Part shown: piece after piece, positions 35,201-42,882 of the stretch | Layout: every line of letters begins with the position of its first letter | How positions within the stretch are numbered: position 1 is the stretch's first letter | DNA from: Paraburkholderia ferrariae NBRC 106233 | GTDB lineage: Bacteria; Pseudomonadota; Gammaproteobacteria; Burkholderiales; Burkholderiaceae | Assembly: GCF_000685035.1 (NCBI RefSeq) | Contig: NZ_BAYB01000008.1 | Location: 62,001 to 126,000 of the forward strand | Direction of reading: 5' to 3' | Length of the DNA: 64,000 nucleotides | Notes under the pieces: model-generated | Seen by the model: the letters and a program-made list of their open reading frames with translations, nothing else | The model's database searches: none | Told to the model about the DNA's origin: nothing | Made by a program: the position numbers and the translations under genes

Positions 35201-35876
35201 GCTGCGCGACCTGCATGAAGGCCTCGTGCACGGCCGCGCGGCCCGTTTCGCGCGCATCCACGCTGCCTTCGTCATGCGCGCCCACGTCGTCGAGCAGCGC
35301 GCGCCACAGCGCCGCCTGCCAGCGTGCGTCGTCGGGCAGCGGCGTGCGCTGGTTGCGCGCGTCGATCACCACGTCTTCGTTCGCCGCCCACGCGGCCAGC
35401 CAGTCCGCGCGATAGACCTGGTACTGGTCGAACAGATCGGCCACGCGCTGCGCGAGCTGAAAGCGCTTTTTCTGATCGTCGTCGCGCGCCATGAAGCGCT
35501 TGAGCGGCTCGTAGCCGGGCTCGTCGAGCAACGCGGGCAACATGCGCATGAGGCGCCACGTGAGGCGCGACTTGTCGAACGGGGAAACGGCCGGCACCGC
35601 CTCGGGGCCGAGCACCGCGCGATAGACCTGCCAGAGAAACCGCGAAGGCAGCGACATTTCGAGCGCCGCGGCAATGCCGCAGCCGCCCTCTTCGGGATCG
35701 GCGGCAAACGCGAGCTTGAGCCATTGCGCGATGCCGTTGCTCTGCACCAGCATCACTTCTTTTTCGAGCGGCCCGACGGGGTTCTCGCGAATCCACTGCA
35801 CGATCAGGTCGCGCAGACGCTCCGGCTGGTTGCCGTGAGCGAGCATGAGGCCGGTGGGAAGGTCGCGGGCGGTCAA
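32289..35876 (-). CDS. recC: exodeoxyribonuclease V gamma subunit RecC
   Basis: This subunit of RecBCD, about 1195 residues, recognises Chi and has lost helicase motifs. Recognised segments are MLAHGNQPERLRDL near the start, KEVMLVQSNGIAQWLKLA, the long CGIAAALEMSLPSRF helix and LHISWIGRSVTDNTERPPSV in the middle, and GDRLVAYWVAHVAAQLA near the C-terminal nuclease-like fold. A TTG at 35876 is preferred because GGAGG lies five bases before it; the ATG at 35846 has no ribosome site and would cut ten residues. It is first in the recCBD operon. Confidence 0.92.
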   Translation of the reverse strand: MTARDLPTGLMLAHGNQPERLRDLIVQWIRENPVGPLEKEVMLVQSNGIAQWLKLAFAADPEEGGCGIAAALEMSLPSRFLWQVYRAVLGPEAVPAVSPFDKSRLTWRLMRMLPALLDEPGYEPLKRFMARDDDQKKRFQLAQRVADLFDQYQVYRADWLAAWAANEDVVIDARNQRTPLPDDARWQAALWRALLDDVGAHDEGSVDARETGRAAVHEAFMQVAQHWREGDARPKGLPRRIVVFGISSLPRQSVEVLAALARWTQVLMCVHNPCMHYWADIVADQDLLRARHARQRRRPNAPAVLDDSLLHLHAQPLLAAWGKQGRDFIGLLDEYDSDEARESYAPHFTRIGQRIDLFDGDDALTLLAQLQDDIRDLRPLDETQTQWDEVDPERDESIRFHVAHSAQREVEILHDRLLAAFAADPTLRPRDVIVMVPDIEVYTPHIQAVFGLFDADDPRTIPFSIADRAQRAFDPLIGALEMLLSLPFSRVTVSDVLDLLEVPAVRARFGIDVEDLPVLHNWIDGANIRWGLHAEQRASLGLPQAGEPGAPNSWAFGLRRMLLGYAAGDRAGAWRGIEPYAEIGGLDAALLGPLTRLVDALDAAWKTLREPATVAVWCERLRALKTTFFDAGDGEDAYTLERLDTALETWRDACDEAALTDPLPLAIVAENWLGELEGGGLQQRFFAGAVTFATLMPMRAIPFRHVSLLGMNDGDYPRSRTPLDFDLMRRDYRPGDRSRREDDRYLFLEALLSARDHLHISWIGRSVTDNTERPPSVLVAQLRDHLEAGWRLAGAPEGQRGALLDALTIEHRLQPFSADYFPPQGQPARLYTYAHEWSRTAPVAAATVTALAPPERDEPLTIAELAEFLRDPVRSFFRQRLRVAFETADAASENHEPFEVDALEAWRLQGELIRAQIAAMERGEDDLQPAALARLERMHRGGDLAAGGFGEVIGAELLAPMDELFAEYRKALARWPQVLEHQYEVRLDAAPGDLAGLALTDWIDDLRAGPDGSRGRVMLDAGTLVKDNKYRGDRLVAYWVAHVAAQLAAGEVTTVIVSKVGVAEFAPVAPEVARDYLATLVRAFGEGARRPLPLAVKTAFAWLRRLPETFDGSRASVPPEAWDAARTAYEGAVRAPGECETNPYLRRAFPDFDALIAHDEFIALATSLLLPVQRAPLAGSRAKRESAQTPAGETA

Positions 35877-36133
35877 GCGGACCTCCGGCGCGGCGCGAGG
35901 AGGACTAGACGAGAAAACGAGTAAGTGGGAAGTGCAACCATGCGGCGTGTTCGTGCGCTGTGACCAGATCGTCTCGACATGCTTGTAAGCCGGGATTTCA
36001 AGCCGATTTCGATGCCTGCGGGAAGGCACCGCGGGAAAACGCTGCGGGAACACAGGGTGCCGCGCCCGCCAGCGCTATCGCCACAGCCATCCTGCCCAGG
36101 TCATTATGGCATAGGCCACGAACACGCCCGAAA

Positions 36134-36168
36134 CGCCGGGGCTTTCAGGGGCTAAAGCCCTCCCGGCG
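36134..36168 (-). terminator. GC-rich hairpin in the recC-ugpC gap (possible terminator)
   Basis: CGCCGGGGCTTT (36134-36145) can pair with AAAGCCCTCCCGGCG (36154-36168), leaving one bulged T. On the minus strand it lies 144 bases after the ugpC stop and is followed by only a short T-run, so function is uncertain. The rest of 35877-36311 contains no gene; the recC promoter must lie near its left half. Confidence 0.4.
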
Positions 36169-36311
36169 TGGCCGTTATCCCTATCGGAACGATGCGGAAG
36201 TCGTGCGATCCGTCCTGTGTCGCCGAAGGACACCCGAGAGCTGACGAACAGAACGGAACGCTCCACTCCCGTCGTGCTGCCTTTGTGGCGCGTGGCCGCC
36301 GCGCACGGTCC

Positions 36312-37394
36312 TTACTCGATCCGCAACCCCGTCTGCGGGTCGAAGAAGTGCAGCCGCGCGCCCGGCAACTGCACCGGAATCCGCTCGCCGCGCGCGGGCC
36401 GCTGCTCGTGCGGCAGGCGCACCACCACGTCGTTGCTGCCCCAGCGCCCGTGCACGAGGTTGTCCGCGCCCAGCAGTTCGCAGGTCTCCACTTCCAGCGT
36501 GGCCGTACCGGCCAGGCCGCCCGCGTGCATATGCTCGGGCCGCACGCCCAGCACGCATTCGCGGCCCTTCGGCACCGCCACTTCAAAACCCTGCACGGGC
36601 AGCGGCAGATGCGGCCCGTTGCCGGCCGGCTCGAAACGGCTGCCGTCCTCGCTCACGCGCCCGCGCAGCAGATTCATCGCGGGCGAGCCGATAAAGCTCG
36701 CCACGAACATCGTGGCCGGCCGCTCGTACACCTCGACCGGCGTACCGATCTGCTCCGCGCGCCCGCCGTTGAGCACCATCACGCGCTGCGCGAGCGTCAT
36801 CGCCTCGATCTGGTCGTGCGTGACGTAGAGGCTCGTGGTGGACAGACGCGCGTGCAGCCGCTGGATTTCGAGGCGCATCTGCACGCGCAGCTTCGCGTCC
36901 AGGTTCGAAAGCGGTTCGTCGAACAGAAACACCGACGGCTCGCGCACGATCGCGCGCCCCATCGCCACGCGCTGGCGCTGGCCGCCGGAAAGCTCGCGCG
37001 GCTTGCGTTCGAGCAGCTTGCCCAGTTCGAGGATTTGGGCCGCAGCCGCCACGCGCGCGTCGATCAGGTGCTTGTCGAGCCCCTGCAGCTTGAGGCTGTA
37101 GCCCATGTTGCGCGCCACGCTCATGTGCGGATAGAGCGCGTAGTTCTGGAACACCATCGCAATGTCGCGGTCCTTGGGTTCCATGCGGTTGACCACCTTG
37201 CCGCCAATCGCGATCTCGCCCGAGGTGATGCTCTCGAGACCCGCCACCATGCGCAGCAGCGTCGATTTCCCGCAGCCCGAAGGGCCCACGAGCACGAGGA
37301 ACTCGCCGTCCTGCACGTCCACGTCGATGCCGTGCAGCACCTGCTGGCCGCCGTCGTACGACTTCGTCACCCCGCGTATGGTCAGCGCCGCCAT
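36312..37394 (-). CDS. ugpC: sn-glycerol-3-phosphate ABC transporter ATP-binding protein UgpC
   Basis: This is a 360-residue MalK-type ATPase. Walker [10 protein letters not shown] is at 37-45, the Q-loop follows in [12 protein letters not shown], and the ABC signature [14 protein letters not shown] is near 135. Walker B is [11 protein letters not shown] with the H-loop VTHDQIEAM. The C-terminal regulatory domain (about 240-360) contains GVRPEHMH, the TOBE-type segment shared with UgpC. It powers uptake of glycerol-3-phosphate or glycerophosphodiesters. It ends the ugpA-ugpE-ugpC operon, 115 bases after ugpE. A closely related sugar importer cannot be excluded. Confidence 0.9.
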   Translation of the reverse strand: MAALTIRGVTKSYDGGQQVLHGIDVDVQDGEFLVLVGPSGCGKSTLLRMVAGLESITSGEIAIGGKVVNRMEPKDRDIAMVFQNYALYPHMSVARNMGYSLKLQGLDKHLIDARVAAAAQILELGKLLERKPRELSGGQRQRVAMGRAIVREPSVFLFDEPLSNLDAKLRVQMRLEIQRLHARLSTTSLYVTHDQIEAMTLAQRVMVLNGGRAEQIGTPVEVYERPATMFVASFIGSPAMNLLRGRVSEDGSRFEPAGNGPHLPLPVQGFEVAVPKGRECVLGVRPEHMHAGGLAGTATLEVETCELLGADNLVHGRWGSNDVVVRLPHEQRPARGERIPVQLPGARLHFFDPQTGLRIE

Positions 37395-37509
37395 GCCGTG
37401 TTCCCCTCAGTGTTCACGTTCGTCCTGCTCTTCATCGAGATCCCCGCCACCCGCTGGCGTGCCGCAAGGCGCGCCGTGCCGCAAAACGGCCCGTTAAAAG
37501 AATTCGCGT

Positions 37510-38355
37510 TCATTTTTCGACGTCCACGAGACCGCGCACGAACCAGCGCTGCATGGCGAGCACCACCACGAGCGGCGGCAGCATCGCAATCATCGTCGCG
37601 CACATCACGAGGTGCCACTGCGTGGCCGCGTCGCCGCTCGCGATCATGCCTTTGATCCCCACCACGGAGGTCGTCATCGAAGCCGTGCTCGAAATGAGGA
37701 TCGGCCAGAGGTACTGATTCCAGCCGTAGATGAACGTGATGACGAAAAGCGAAGCGATGTTGGTCTTCGAGAGCGGCAGCACCACGTCCCAGAAGAAACG
37801 CAGCGGCCCCGCACCGTCGATGCGCGCGGCTTCGACGAGTTCGTTGGGCAGCGTGAGGAAGAACTGGCGGAACAGGAAGGTGGCCGTGGCCGAGGCGATC
37901 AGCGGCAGCGTGAGGCCCGTATACGTGTTCGTGAGATGCAGCGTGGCCACCACCTGCACCGTCGGGAAGATGCGCACTTCGACGGGCAGCATGAGCGTCG
38001 CGAAGATCAGCCAGAACGACAGCTTGCGAAACGGAAAGCGGAAAAACACGATCGCATAGACCGAGAGAATCGAAATCGCGATCTTGCCCACCGCGATCAC
38101 CAGCGCCGTAATCACGCTGTTCATGAGCATCTGCCCGAACGGGCTCGCGGCGTTGCCCGTGCCCACGTTCCAGATGCGCGCCGCGTTCTCGAAGAGGTGC
38201 GTGCCCGGCACGAGCGAGAGCGGCACCGTGAAGACCTCCTGCTCGTTCATGGTCGCGGCGCAAAACGCAACATAGACCGGAAAGGCCACCACCGCCACGC
38301 CGAGTATGAGCATGGCGTGGCAGAACAGGTTGAAGTACTTGCGATTCTCGATCAT
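37510..38355 (-). CDS. ugpE: ABC transporter permease UgpE
   Basis: This is a 281-residue inner-membrane permease with six membrane helices. The EAA motif [26 protein letters not shown] is in the cytoplasmic loop, where it docks UgpC. It starts with [20 protein letters not shown], the UgpE N-terminus, and contains ATMNEQEVF in the first periplasmic loop. The ATG at 38355 shares one base with the ugpA stop (TGATG), so the two permeases are translated in step. Its partners are UgpA and UgpC; a binding protein is not encoded here. Confidence 0.92.
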   Translation of the reverse strand: MIENRKYFNLFCHAMLILGVAVVAFPVYVAFCAATMNEQEVFTVPLSLVPGTHLFENAARIWNVGTGNAASPFGQMLMNSVITALVIAVGKIAISILSVYAIVFFRFPFRKLSFWLIFATLMLPVEVRIFPTVQVVATLHLTNTYTGLTLPLIASATATFLFRQFFLTLPNELVEAARIDGAGPLRFFWDVVLPLSKTNIASLFVITFIYGWNQYLWPILISSTASMTTSVVGIKGMIASGDAATQWHLVMCATMIAMLPPLVVVLAMQRWFVRGLVDVEK

Positions 38356-39236
38356 CAGTACTGCACCTTTCGCTCGATGAAGCGGAACTGGAAGACCGTG
38401 AGACCCGTCACGATCAGCATGAGCACCACGGACTGGGCGCCGGAGCTGCCGATGTCGAGGCCGCGAAAGCCTTCGTCGAAGATCTTGTAGACGAGCGTGC
38501 GCGTCGCCTGGCCGGGGCCGCCGCCCGTGGCCGCGTCGATCACCGGGAAGGTGTCGAAGAGCGCGTAGACCACGTTCACCACCAGCAAAAAGAAGCTCGT
38601 GGGCGACAGCAGCGGGAACGCAATGCCGAAGAAGCGCCGCACCGGTCCCGCGCCGTCGATGGCGGCGGCCTCGAAGAGCGACTGCGGAATCGACTGCAGG
38701 CCCGCGTAGAAGAACAGGAAGTTGTAGCTGATCTGCTTCCACACCGAAGCCATCACCACGAGCGCCATGGCCTGGCCGGGGTTGAGCGCGTGATTCCACG
38801 TCACGCCCACGCGCGCGAGCGCAAAGGTCACGAGCCCGATGCTCGGGTTGAACAGGAAGCCCCACAGCACCGCGGCGATCACCGGCGCGACGGCATACGG
38901 CCAGATGAGCAGCGTCTGATAGAGGCGCTTGCCGCGCGTGACGTGATGCGCCATGGCGGCGAGCAGCAGCGATATCGCCAGCCCGCTGAAGGCGACGAGC
39001 ACGCTGAACACGACCGTGGTCTTGATCGAGTCGAGGTAGAGCGGGTCGTGAAAGAGCCGCGCGAAGTTCGCGAAGCCGACGAATTCCGTCGAGGTGCCGA
39101 ACGCGTCCTGCGCCTGGGTGGACTGCAGCAGCGCCACGCCGGCGGGCCACAGGAAGAAGATCGCGGTCACGGCAAGCTGCGGACCGACGAGCAGGTACGG
39201 CAGCAGGCCCGGCCCGAAACGGGAGCGTTGTTCCAT
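38355..39236 (-). CDS. ugpA: ABC transporter permease UgpA
   Basis: This is a 293-residue permease with six membrane helices and the EAA motif [20 protein letters not shown]. The N-terminus [20 protein letters not shown] matches UgpA. The AAGGAGG ribosome site lies inside the 3' end of a short upstream frame whose stop is four bases before this ATG. With UgpE it makes the channel of the glycerol-3-phosphate importer. No ugpB lies upstream as would be usual; the 170 bases above the short frame hold only a possible LacI-type operator. Confidence 0.92.
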   Translation of the reverse strand: MEQRSRFGPGLLPYLLVGPQLAVTAIFFLWPAGVALLQSTQAQDAFGTSTEFVGFANFARLFHDPLYLDSIKTTVVFSVLVAFSGLAISLLLAAMAHHVTRGKRLYQTLLIWPYAVAPVIAAVLWGFLFNPSIGLVTFALARVGVTWNHALNPGQAMALVVMASVWKQISYNFLFFYAGLQSIPQSLFEAAAIDGAGPVRRFFGIAFPLLSPTSFFLLVVNVVYALFDTFPVIDAATGGGPGQATRTLVYKIFDEGFRGLDIGSSGAQSVVLMLIVTGLTVFQFRFIERKVQY

Positions 39237-39240
39237 GACG

Positions 39241-39312
39241 TCAGCCCTCCTTGTGCGAGCCGCACGGGCACACGACGAATCGGCCGCCAACGGGCGGTGT
39301 GGCTTTCGACAT
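39241..39312 (-). CDS. 23-residue upstream frame before ugpA, CPCG motif
   Basis: The ATG at 39312 has GAGGAGAG about seven bases upstream, stronger than most genes here. It encodes [20 protein letters not shown] plus three residues, then stops four bases before ugpA. The tail CPCGSHK resembles the start of a SEC-C zinc motif but is too short to complete it. It may be a small protein, or a leader whose translation exposes the ugpA ribosome site. No such leader is known to me for ugp. Confidence 0.45.
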   Translation of the reverse strand: MSKATPPVGGRFVVCPCGSHKEG

Positions 39313-39406
39313 CCGGTCTCTCCTCGGCGGTGTTCTATGCGATGCGCCGCAACGCAGGCCGTCCCGCGTTGCGGCGACCGCATTCTAGCCGAGTCGTGTG
39401 ACGGTT

Positions 39407-39422
39407 ATGTAAACGTTTTCGA
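39407..39422. promoter_or_regulatory. LacI-type operator-like palindrome upstream of ugpA
   Basis: The palindrome AAACGTTT at 39411-39418 lies in ATGTAAACGTTTTCGA, resembling the AANCGNTT core bound by LacI-family repressors. It is 175 bases upstream of the ugpA start and 66 bases after the stop of the flavoprotein gene. There is no LacI gene in the window, so this rests on pattern only. Confidence 0.25.
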
Positions 39423-39487
39423 TACCGCGCGAAGAAGCCTCGCCGGAGGCTCGCCGAGCCCCCCGCCCCGGCCCCGCCGCTGCCGGC

Positions 39488-40729
39488 CTACGCCAGCGTC
39501 GCCGCCGCGAACTTGCCGATATCGGTGGCCGGATCGCGCAGCGCGTCGAGGTCGAGCGGCTTGCCCGAGCCCACGAGTTTCTTGCCGCAGAGAAAGTCGG
39601 GCATGGAGTTCACCGCGTCGACCGCAAGCAGCGTGCGGCCCGCGAGGTAGTACACCGCGAAGCGGCGCGCGGCCGGATCGCCGCGCACGACGGTTGCGTC
39701 GTAGCCTTCGTGCAGGCCCACCGTCTGCAGCTTGAGATCGTACTGATCGGACCAGAACCACGGGGCGTCGCAGGCCGGGCGCGGCTTGCCCACGATGGCC
39801 GCCGCCGCCAGCTTCGCCTGCTCCACGGCGTTGTGGACGCTTTCGAGCCGGCCCGTGCGGCCGTAATGCGCGAGCGGCCGGCTCGCGCAGTCGCCGATCG
39901 CGTAGATGTCGGGGTGGGAGGTACGGGCGTCGTCGTCCACCTGCACGCCGTTGGCGCAGACGAGGCCCGCCTGCTGCGCGAGCGCCACGTCGGGTGCAAT
40001 GCCGATGCCGACCAGCGCGAGCGTGGCCGGCACGATCTCGCCGTTCGCGAGCTGCACGCCGGTCAGTGCGCCGGCCTCGCCCACGAAGGCCGCAATCTGG
40101 GCGCCCAGGCGCAGATCGACGCCTTTCGCGCGATGCTCGCCCGCATAGAACGCCGAAACGGTCTCGCCCGTCACGCGGCCCAGCACGCGCGGCGCCGCTT
40201 CGAGCACGGTCACGTCGTGGCCGAGCTGGCGCGCCGCCGCGGCGGCTTCGAGGCCGATATAGCCCGCGCCGATCACCACCAGCTTTTCGCCGGGCTTCAC
40301 GCGCTCGCGCAGCACGTCGGCGTCGGCCAGCGAGCGCAGCGCCACCACGCCGTGCAGGTCGTGCCCGGGGATCGTCAACGCGCGCGGCACCGAACCCGTG
40401 GCCAGAATCAGCGTGTCCCAGGCGATCTGGCGGCCGTCGGCGAGCGTGAGCGTCTTGCCGGCGGCATCCAGTGCGGTGGCCGCCGCGCCGAGCACGAGTT
40501 CGATGCGGTTCTCGTCGTAGAACGCGCGCGGCTTGAGCCAGAGCCGCTCCACGTCGGCCTCGCCCTTCAGATAGGCCTTGCTGAGCGGCGGACGATGGTA
40601 CGGCGGCACCGGCTCGGCGCCCACCAGCACGATCCGCCCTTCGAAACCGTATTGCCGCAACAGCGCCGCGGCGTTGCCGCCCGCATGCCCTGCCCCGACG
40701 ATCACCACCGTGCTGCCCGCCCCTTCCAT
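39488..40729 (-). CDS. FAD-dependent ferredoxin/rubredoxin reductase-like protein
   Basis: This is a 413-residue flavoprotein of the putidaredoxin/rhodocoxin reductase family. An FAD-binding GxGxxG motif is at 11-16 (VIVGAGHAGGNAA), NAD-binding VVIGAGYIGLEAAAAAR is near 150-166, and the ATG motif ILATGSVPR is near 108-116. FAD-binding YAIGDCASRP is near 275-284, and PPYHRPPLSK near 42-51 is diagnostic of this group. The C-terminal 90 residues are the reductase dimerisation domain. It passes electrons from NAD(P)H to a ferredoxin or rubredoxin serving a P450 or dioxygenase, none of which is adjacent. The ATG at 40729 has AGGGAG upstream. Confidence 0.9.
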   Translation of the reverse strand: MEGAGSTVVIVGAGHAGGNAAALLRQYGFEGRIVLVGAEPVPPYHRPPLSKAYLKGEADVERLWLKPRAFYDENRIELVLGAAATALDAAGKTLTLADGRQIAWDTLILATGSVPRALTIPGHDLHGVVALRSLADADVLRERVKPGEKLVVIGAGYIGLEAAAAARQLGHDVTVLEAAPRVLGRVTGETVSAFYAGEHRAKGVDLRLGAQIAAFVGEAGALTGVQLANGEIVPATLALVGIGIAPDVALAQQAGLVCANGVQVDDDARTSHPDIYAIGDCASRPLAHYGRTGRLESVHNAVEQAKLAAAAIVGKPRPACDAPWFWSDQYDLKLQTVGLHEGYDATVVRGDPAARRFAVYYLAGRTLLAVDAVNSMPDFLCGKKLVGSGKPLDLDALRDPATDIGKFAAATLA

Positions 40730-40975
40730 ATCCGCTCCCTTGCGCGTATTCGATTCAGGAACGAGATCATCTCATGCCTTGGGATGGGCGCTGGAAATGC
40801 GCGCGAGCAGCGCGCGTAACGCCTCGCTCTTGGCGGCGCGATTCGCGCCCGCCGGCTTTTCGTCGCGTGGTCGCGCGCGGAATTATCCTCGCGCAAAGAT
40901 TCGTCATCTCAAAAATTGCGCCGCGTTTCGCTATCTGCTCTAGTCATAAGTCCCAATCACGAAAATGGAAAAAAT

Positions 40976-41341
40976 ATGCCGTGGACTTATAGCCAGAGCA
41001 GCGGCCAGCTTAAACATAACGGTCTCCTTATGGGAGATGGTTATTCAGGACGGGGCGAGGGGAAAAATAACGCCGCCATGCAATCATCCTCAAACATTGG
41101 CCCGATTCCCCGGGGCAAATACCAGATCACCTCGCCATTTACGCACCCGCACGCCGGCCCCTACACCATGCGGCTACACCCCAAGCCCGGGACCATGACT
41201 TACGGCCGTAGCGGCTTCATGATTCACGGCGACAGCGTGGCTCACGCGAGGAACGCCTCGAAGGGCTGTATCATCCTCGCGCCGACACTCCGTCATCGAA
41301 TCTGGCACAGCGGGGACAGAGACCTGGAGGTCGTGCAATGA
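40976..41341 (+). CDS. Tlde1-type L,D-transpeptidase toxin (DUF2778)
   Basis: This is a 121-residue protein of the Tlde1/DUF2778 family, secreted peptidoglycan-attacking effectors of type VI secretion that exchange or cut D-amino acids in tetrapeptide stems. Family landmarks are the start PWTYSQSSGQLKHNG, the loop NIGPIPRGKYQI, and the catalytic site: His84 in MIHGDS and Cys98 in ASKGCIILAP, preceded by Ser95. It has no signal peptide, as expected for a T6SS cargo. The ATG at 40976 is used by family length. It overlaps the next gene by 4 bases. No T6SS genes are in the window. Confidence 0.88.
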   Translation: MPWTYSQSSGQLKHNGLLMGDGYSGRGEGKNNAAMQSSSNIGPIPRGKYQITSPFTHPHAGPYTMRLHPKPGTMTYGRSGFMIHGDSVAHARNASKGCIILAPTLRHRIWHSGDRDLEVVQ

Positions 41342-41721
41342 GGTGCCATTTAGCGGTCCTGTTACTTTCGCTTCCCGGGCTATGCCTTGCCGGCGCACGA
41401 TCCGGCTCGCCACCCTGCACGAACTGGCCGGAGAGCATGGCGTTAGTCCACCTGAAAAACGCGGGCATTACCGACCCGACGAAAATCGACGAGTCGAAAA
41501 CCCGTATCGTGCAGCTCGCCTCGGAGAAAATCGGAAAGGATTTGTATCGCCAGATTTACGACATGACTTTCGTGGAGAAAGGCGGCACACGCTTTGAGGT
41601 CGTCACGTCCAATAAGGCGTCATGGCAGGAATGCTCAATGAGTGGCGTGGACGTTTTCGTCGTCTCCCGGCACCTCGGCGGTCCCGACCCGGCCGAAAGC
41701 CTCCCCGACACCGCGAAGTAG
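41338..41721 (+). CDS. periplasmic immunity protein for the Tlde1 toxin
   Basis: This is a 127-residue protein with an N-terminal signal peptide (MRCHLAVLLLSLPGLCLAG), so it acts in the periplasm where the toxin would work. The mature part has two cysteines (PPCTNW and QECSMSG) that may form a disulfide. Its ATG overlaps the toxin stop as ATGA, the usual arrangement of effector-immunity pairs. I do not recognise a named family. The role is inferred from its position, size and export. Confidence 0.8.
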   Translation: MRCHLAVLLLSLPGLCLAGARSGSPPCTNWPESMALVHLKNAGITDPTKIDESKTRIVQLASEKIGKDLYRQIYDMTFVEKGGTRFEVVTSNKASWQECSMSGVDVFVVSRHLGGPDPAESLPDTAK

Positions 41722-41974
41722 CGGCATAACGGCACAAGGCAACGGCACAACGAATGGACGGTCAGCCCAATTTTTGCAACCGTGAAGCGTGACCCAGGGT
41801 AGAAGGGCTTGCGCACGGGTATCCGGGCTCGAAATGGGCTCGGCTTGCGCCCGGCGCGGCATGTCCGCACGCACCACCACAACACGTCCCCCCATTTGTT
41901 GCGTCGCTCTCCCGGTGTGGCTCTCCTCGCCTGCCTGTTCAAGTCAATGAAAGTCTTGCAAGTTATATGTAAAT

Positions 41975-41993
41975 GATATTGATTATCATTGTT
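41975..41993. promoter_or_regulatory. Fur box upstream of cytochrome b561
   Basis: GATATTGATTATCATTGTT agrees with the 19-bp Fur consensus at 15 positions. It is 116 bases before the b561 ATG and lies in AT-rich sequence inside the otherwise gene-free gap 41722-42108. Iron-replete Fur would repress the gene. The rest of the gap shows nothing else but a short repeat of AACGGCACAA near 41728-41751. Confidence 0.6.
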
Positions 41994-42108
41994 GTTTTCA
42001 TTGACTGAACTATGCCGGATGGGTACGATCTGACACTCGCCCGTTCCCGCGCCTCTCCCTCCGCACGCTGGCGCACGTGCTGATCCCTTCTGATCGACGA
42101 GTCAGGAC

Positions 42109-42672
42109 ATGAATATGTCTATGAACCCGATGCCGCAACCGGCCCACGCCGCCCAGGCTGCGCACCCGGCGCGCTACGACGCGATCGCGCGATTCTTCCA
42201 TTGGGTGTTCGCGGCAGGCATCCTCTATACGAGCATTGCGGGCTACACCCTCGCGCAGCTTCCGGACGGCGCCGGGCGCGATGTTCTGTCGCACCTGAAC
42301 ATGTCGCTCGCCACCGTGCTCATCGCGCTCTTTCCGCTGCGCCTCGGCTGGTCCTTCGTGCGCACCGAACCGCACGCGCTGCCGGGCGTCCCGCGCTTGC
42401 AAAGGTTGCTGGCGCACGGGGTTCACGCGGCGATCTATGCGGTGCTCTTCGTCGTGCTCACGAGCGGCTTTCTGATGGTGCCGAAGGGCTATGCGTTCTT
42501 CGGTCTCTTCGAGATTCCCACGCCGTTCGCAAAAGGCCCGCTTACCGATGCGCTCTTCGTTGTGCATCGCATCGGTTGCGCGCTGCTTGTGGCGCTGATC
42601 GCGGTTCATGTGCTTGCGGTGGTCAAGCATCAGTTGATCGCACGCAACGACGTGTTGCGCAGGATGCTCTGA
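42109..42672 (+). CDS. cytochrome b561 (diheme inner-membrane protein)
   Basis: This is a 187-residue protein with four membrane helices and the b561/CybB fold. The paired heme-ligating His residues are in ARFFHWVFAAG (helix 1), VLSHLNMSL (helix 2), HGVHAAIY (helix 3) and VVHRIGC with HVLAVVKHQ (helix 4). It should carry electrons between ubiquinol and a periplasmic acceptor, possibly scavenging superoxide. A Fur box in the leader suggests it is made under iron limitation. The N-terminal 20 residues are soluble and rich in Ala, Met and Pro; several internal ATG codons make the exact start less sure. Confidence 0.9.
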   Translation: MNMSMNPMPQPAHAAQAAHPARYDAIARFFHWVFAAGILYTSIAGYTLAQLPDGAGRDVLSHLNMSLATVLIALFPLRLGWSFVRTEPHALPGVPRLQRLLAHGVHAAIYAVLFVVLTSGFLMVPKGYAFFGLFEIPTPFAKGPLTDALFVVHRIGCALLVALIAVHVLAVVKHQLIARNDVLRRML

Positions 42673-42882
42673 GCGCTCGATTGAAATCCGGCACGAGGGA
42701 TATCGTGCGCGCGGCCAGCATTTCGAAGCACCCGCTGCATCTCCTGCAACAGCAGCACGTTCCACTATGTGAACCAAACTTCCGTATCGCGCCGCCACCG
42801 ACTAGTCTTTAACCACATCAAAGGACTGGCCCATTGCCGGCGCATGGGCACCGGCGCGCGCGACCGGTCCGGGGAGACATCC

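Noticed and set aside
32403..35924. 1173-codon plus-strand frame opposite recC
   Set aside because: It mirrors recC codon by codon with very high Arg and His content. No family resemblance and no start signal support it.
41556..41942. Minus-strand frame across the Tlde1 immunity gene and following gap
   Set aside because: It overlaps the immunity gene in antisense and the Arg-rich product has no features. The AT-rich half is better explained as a regulatory region with the Fur box.
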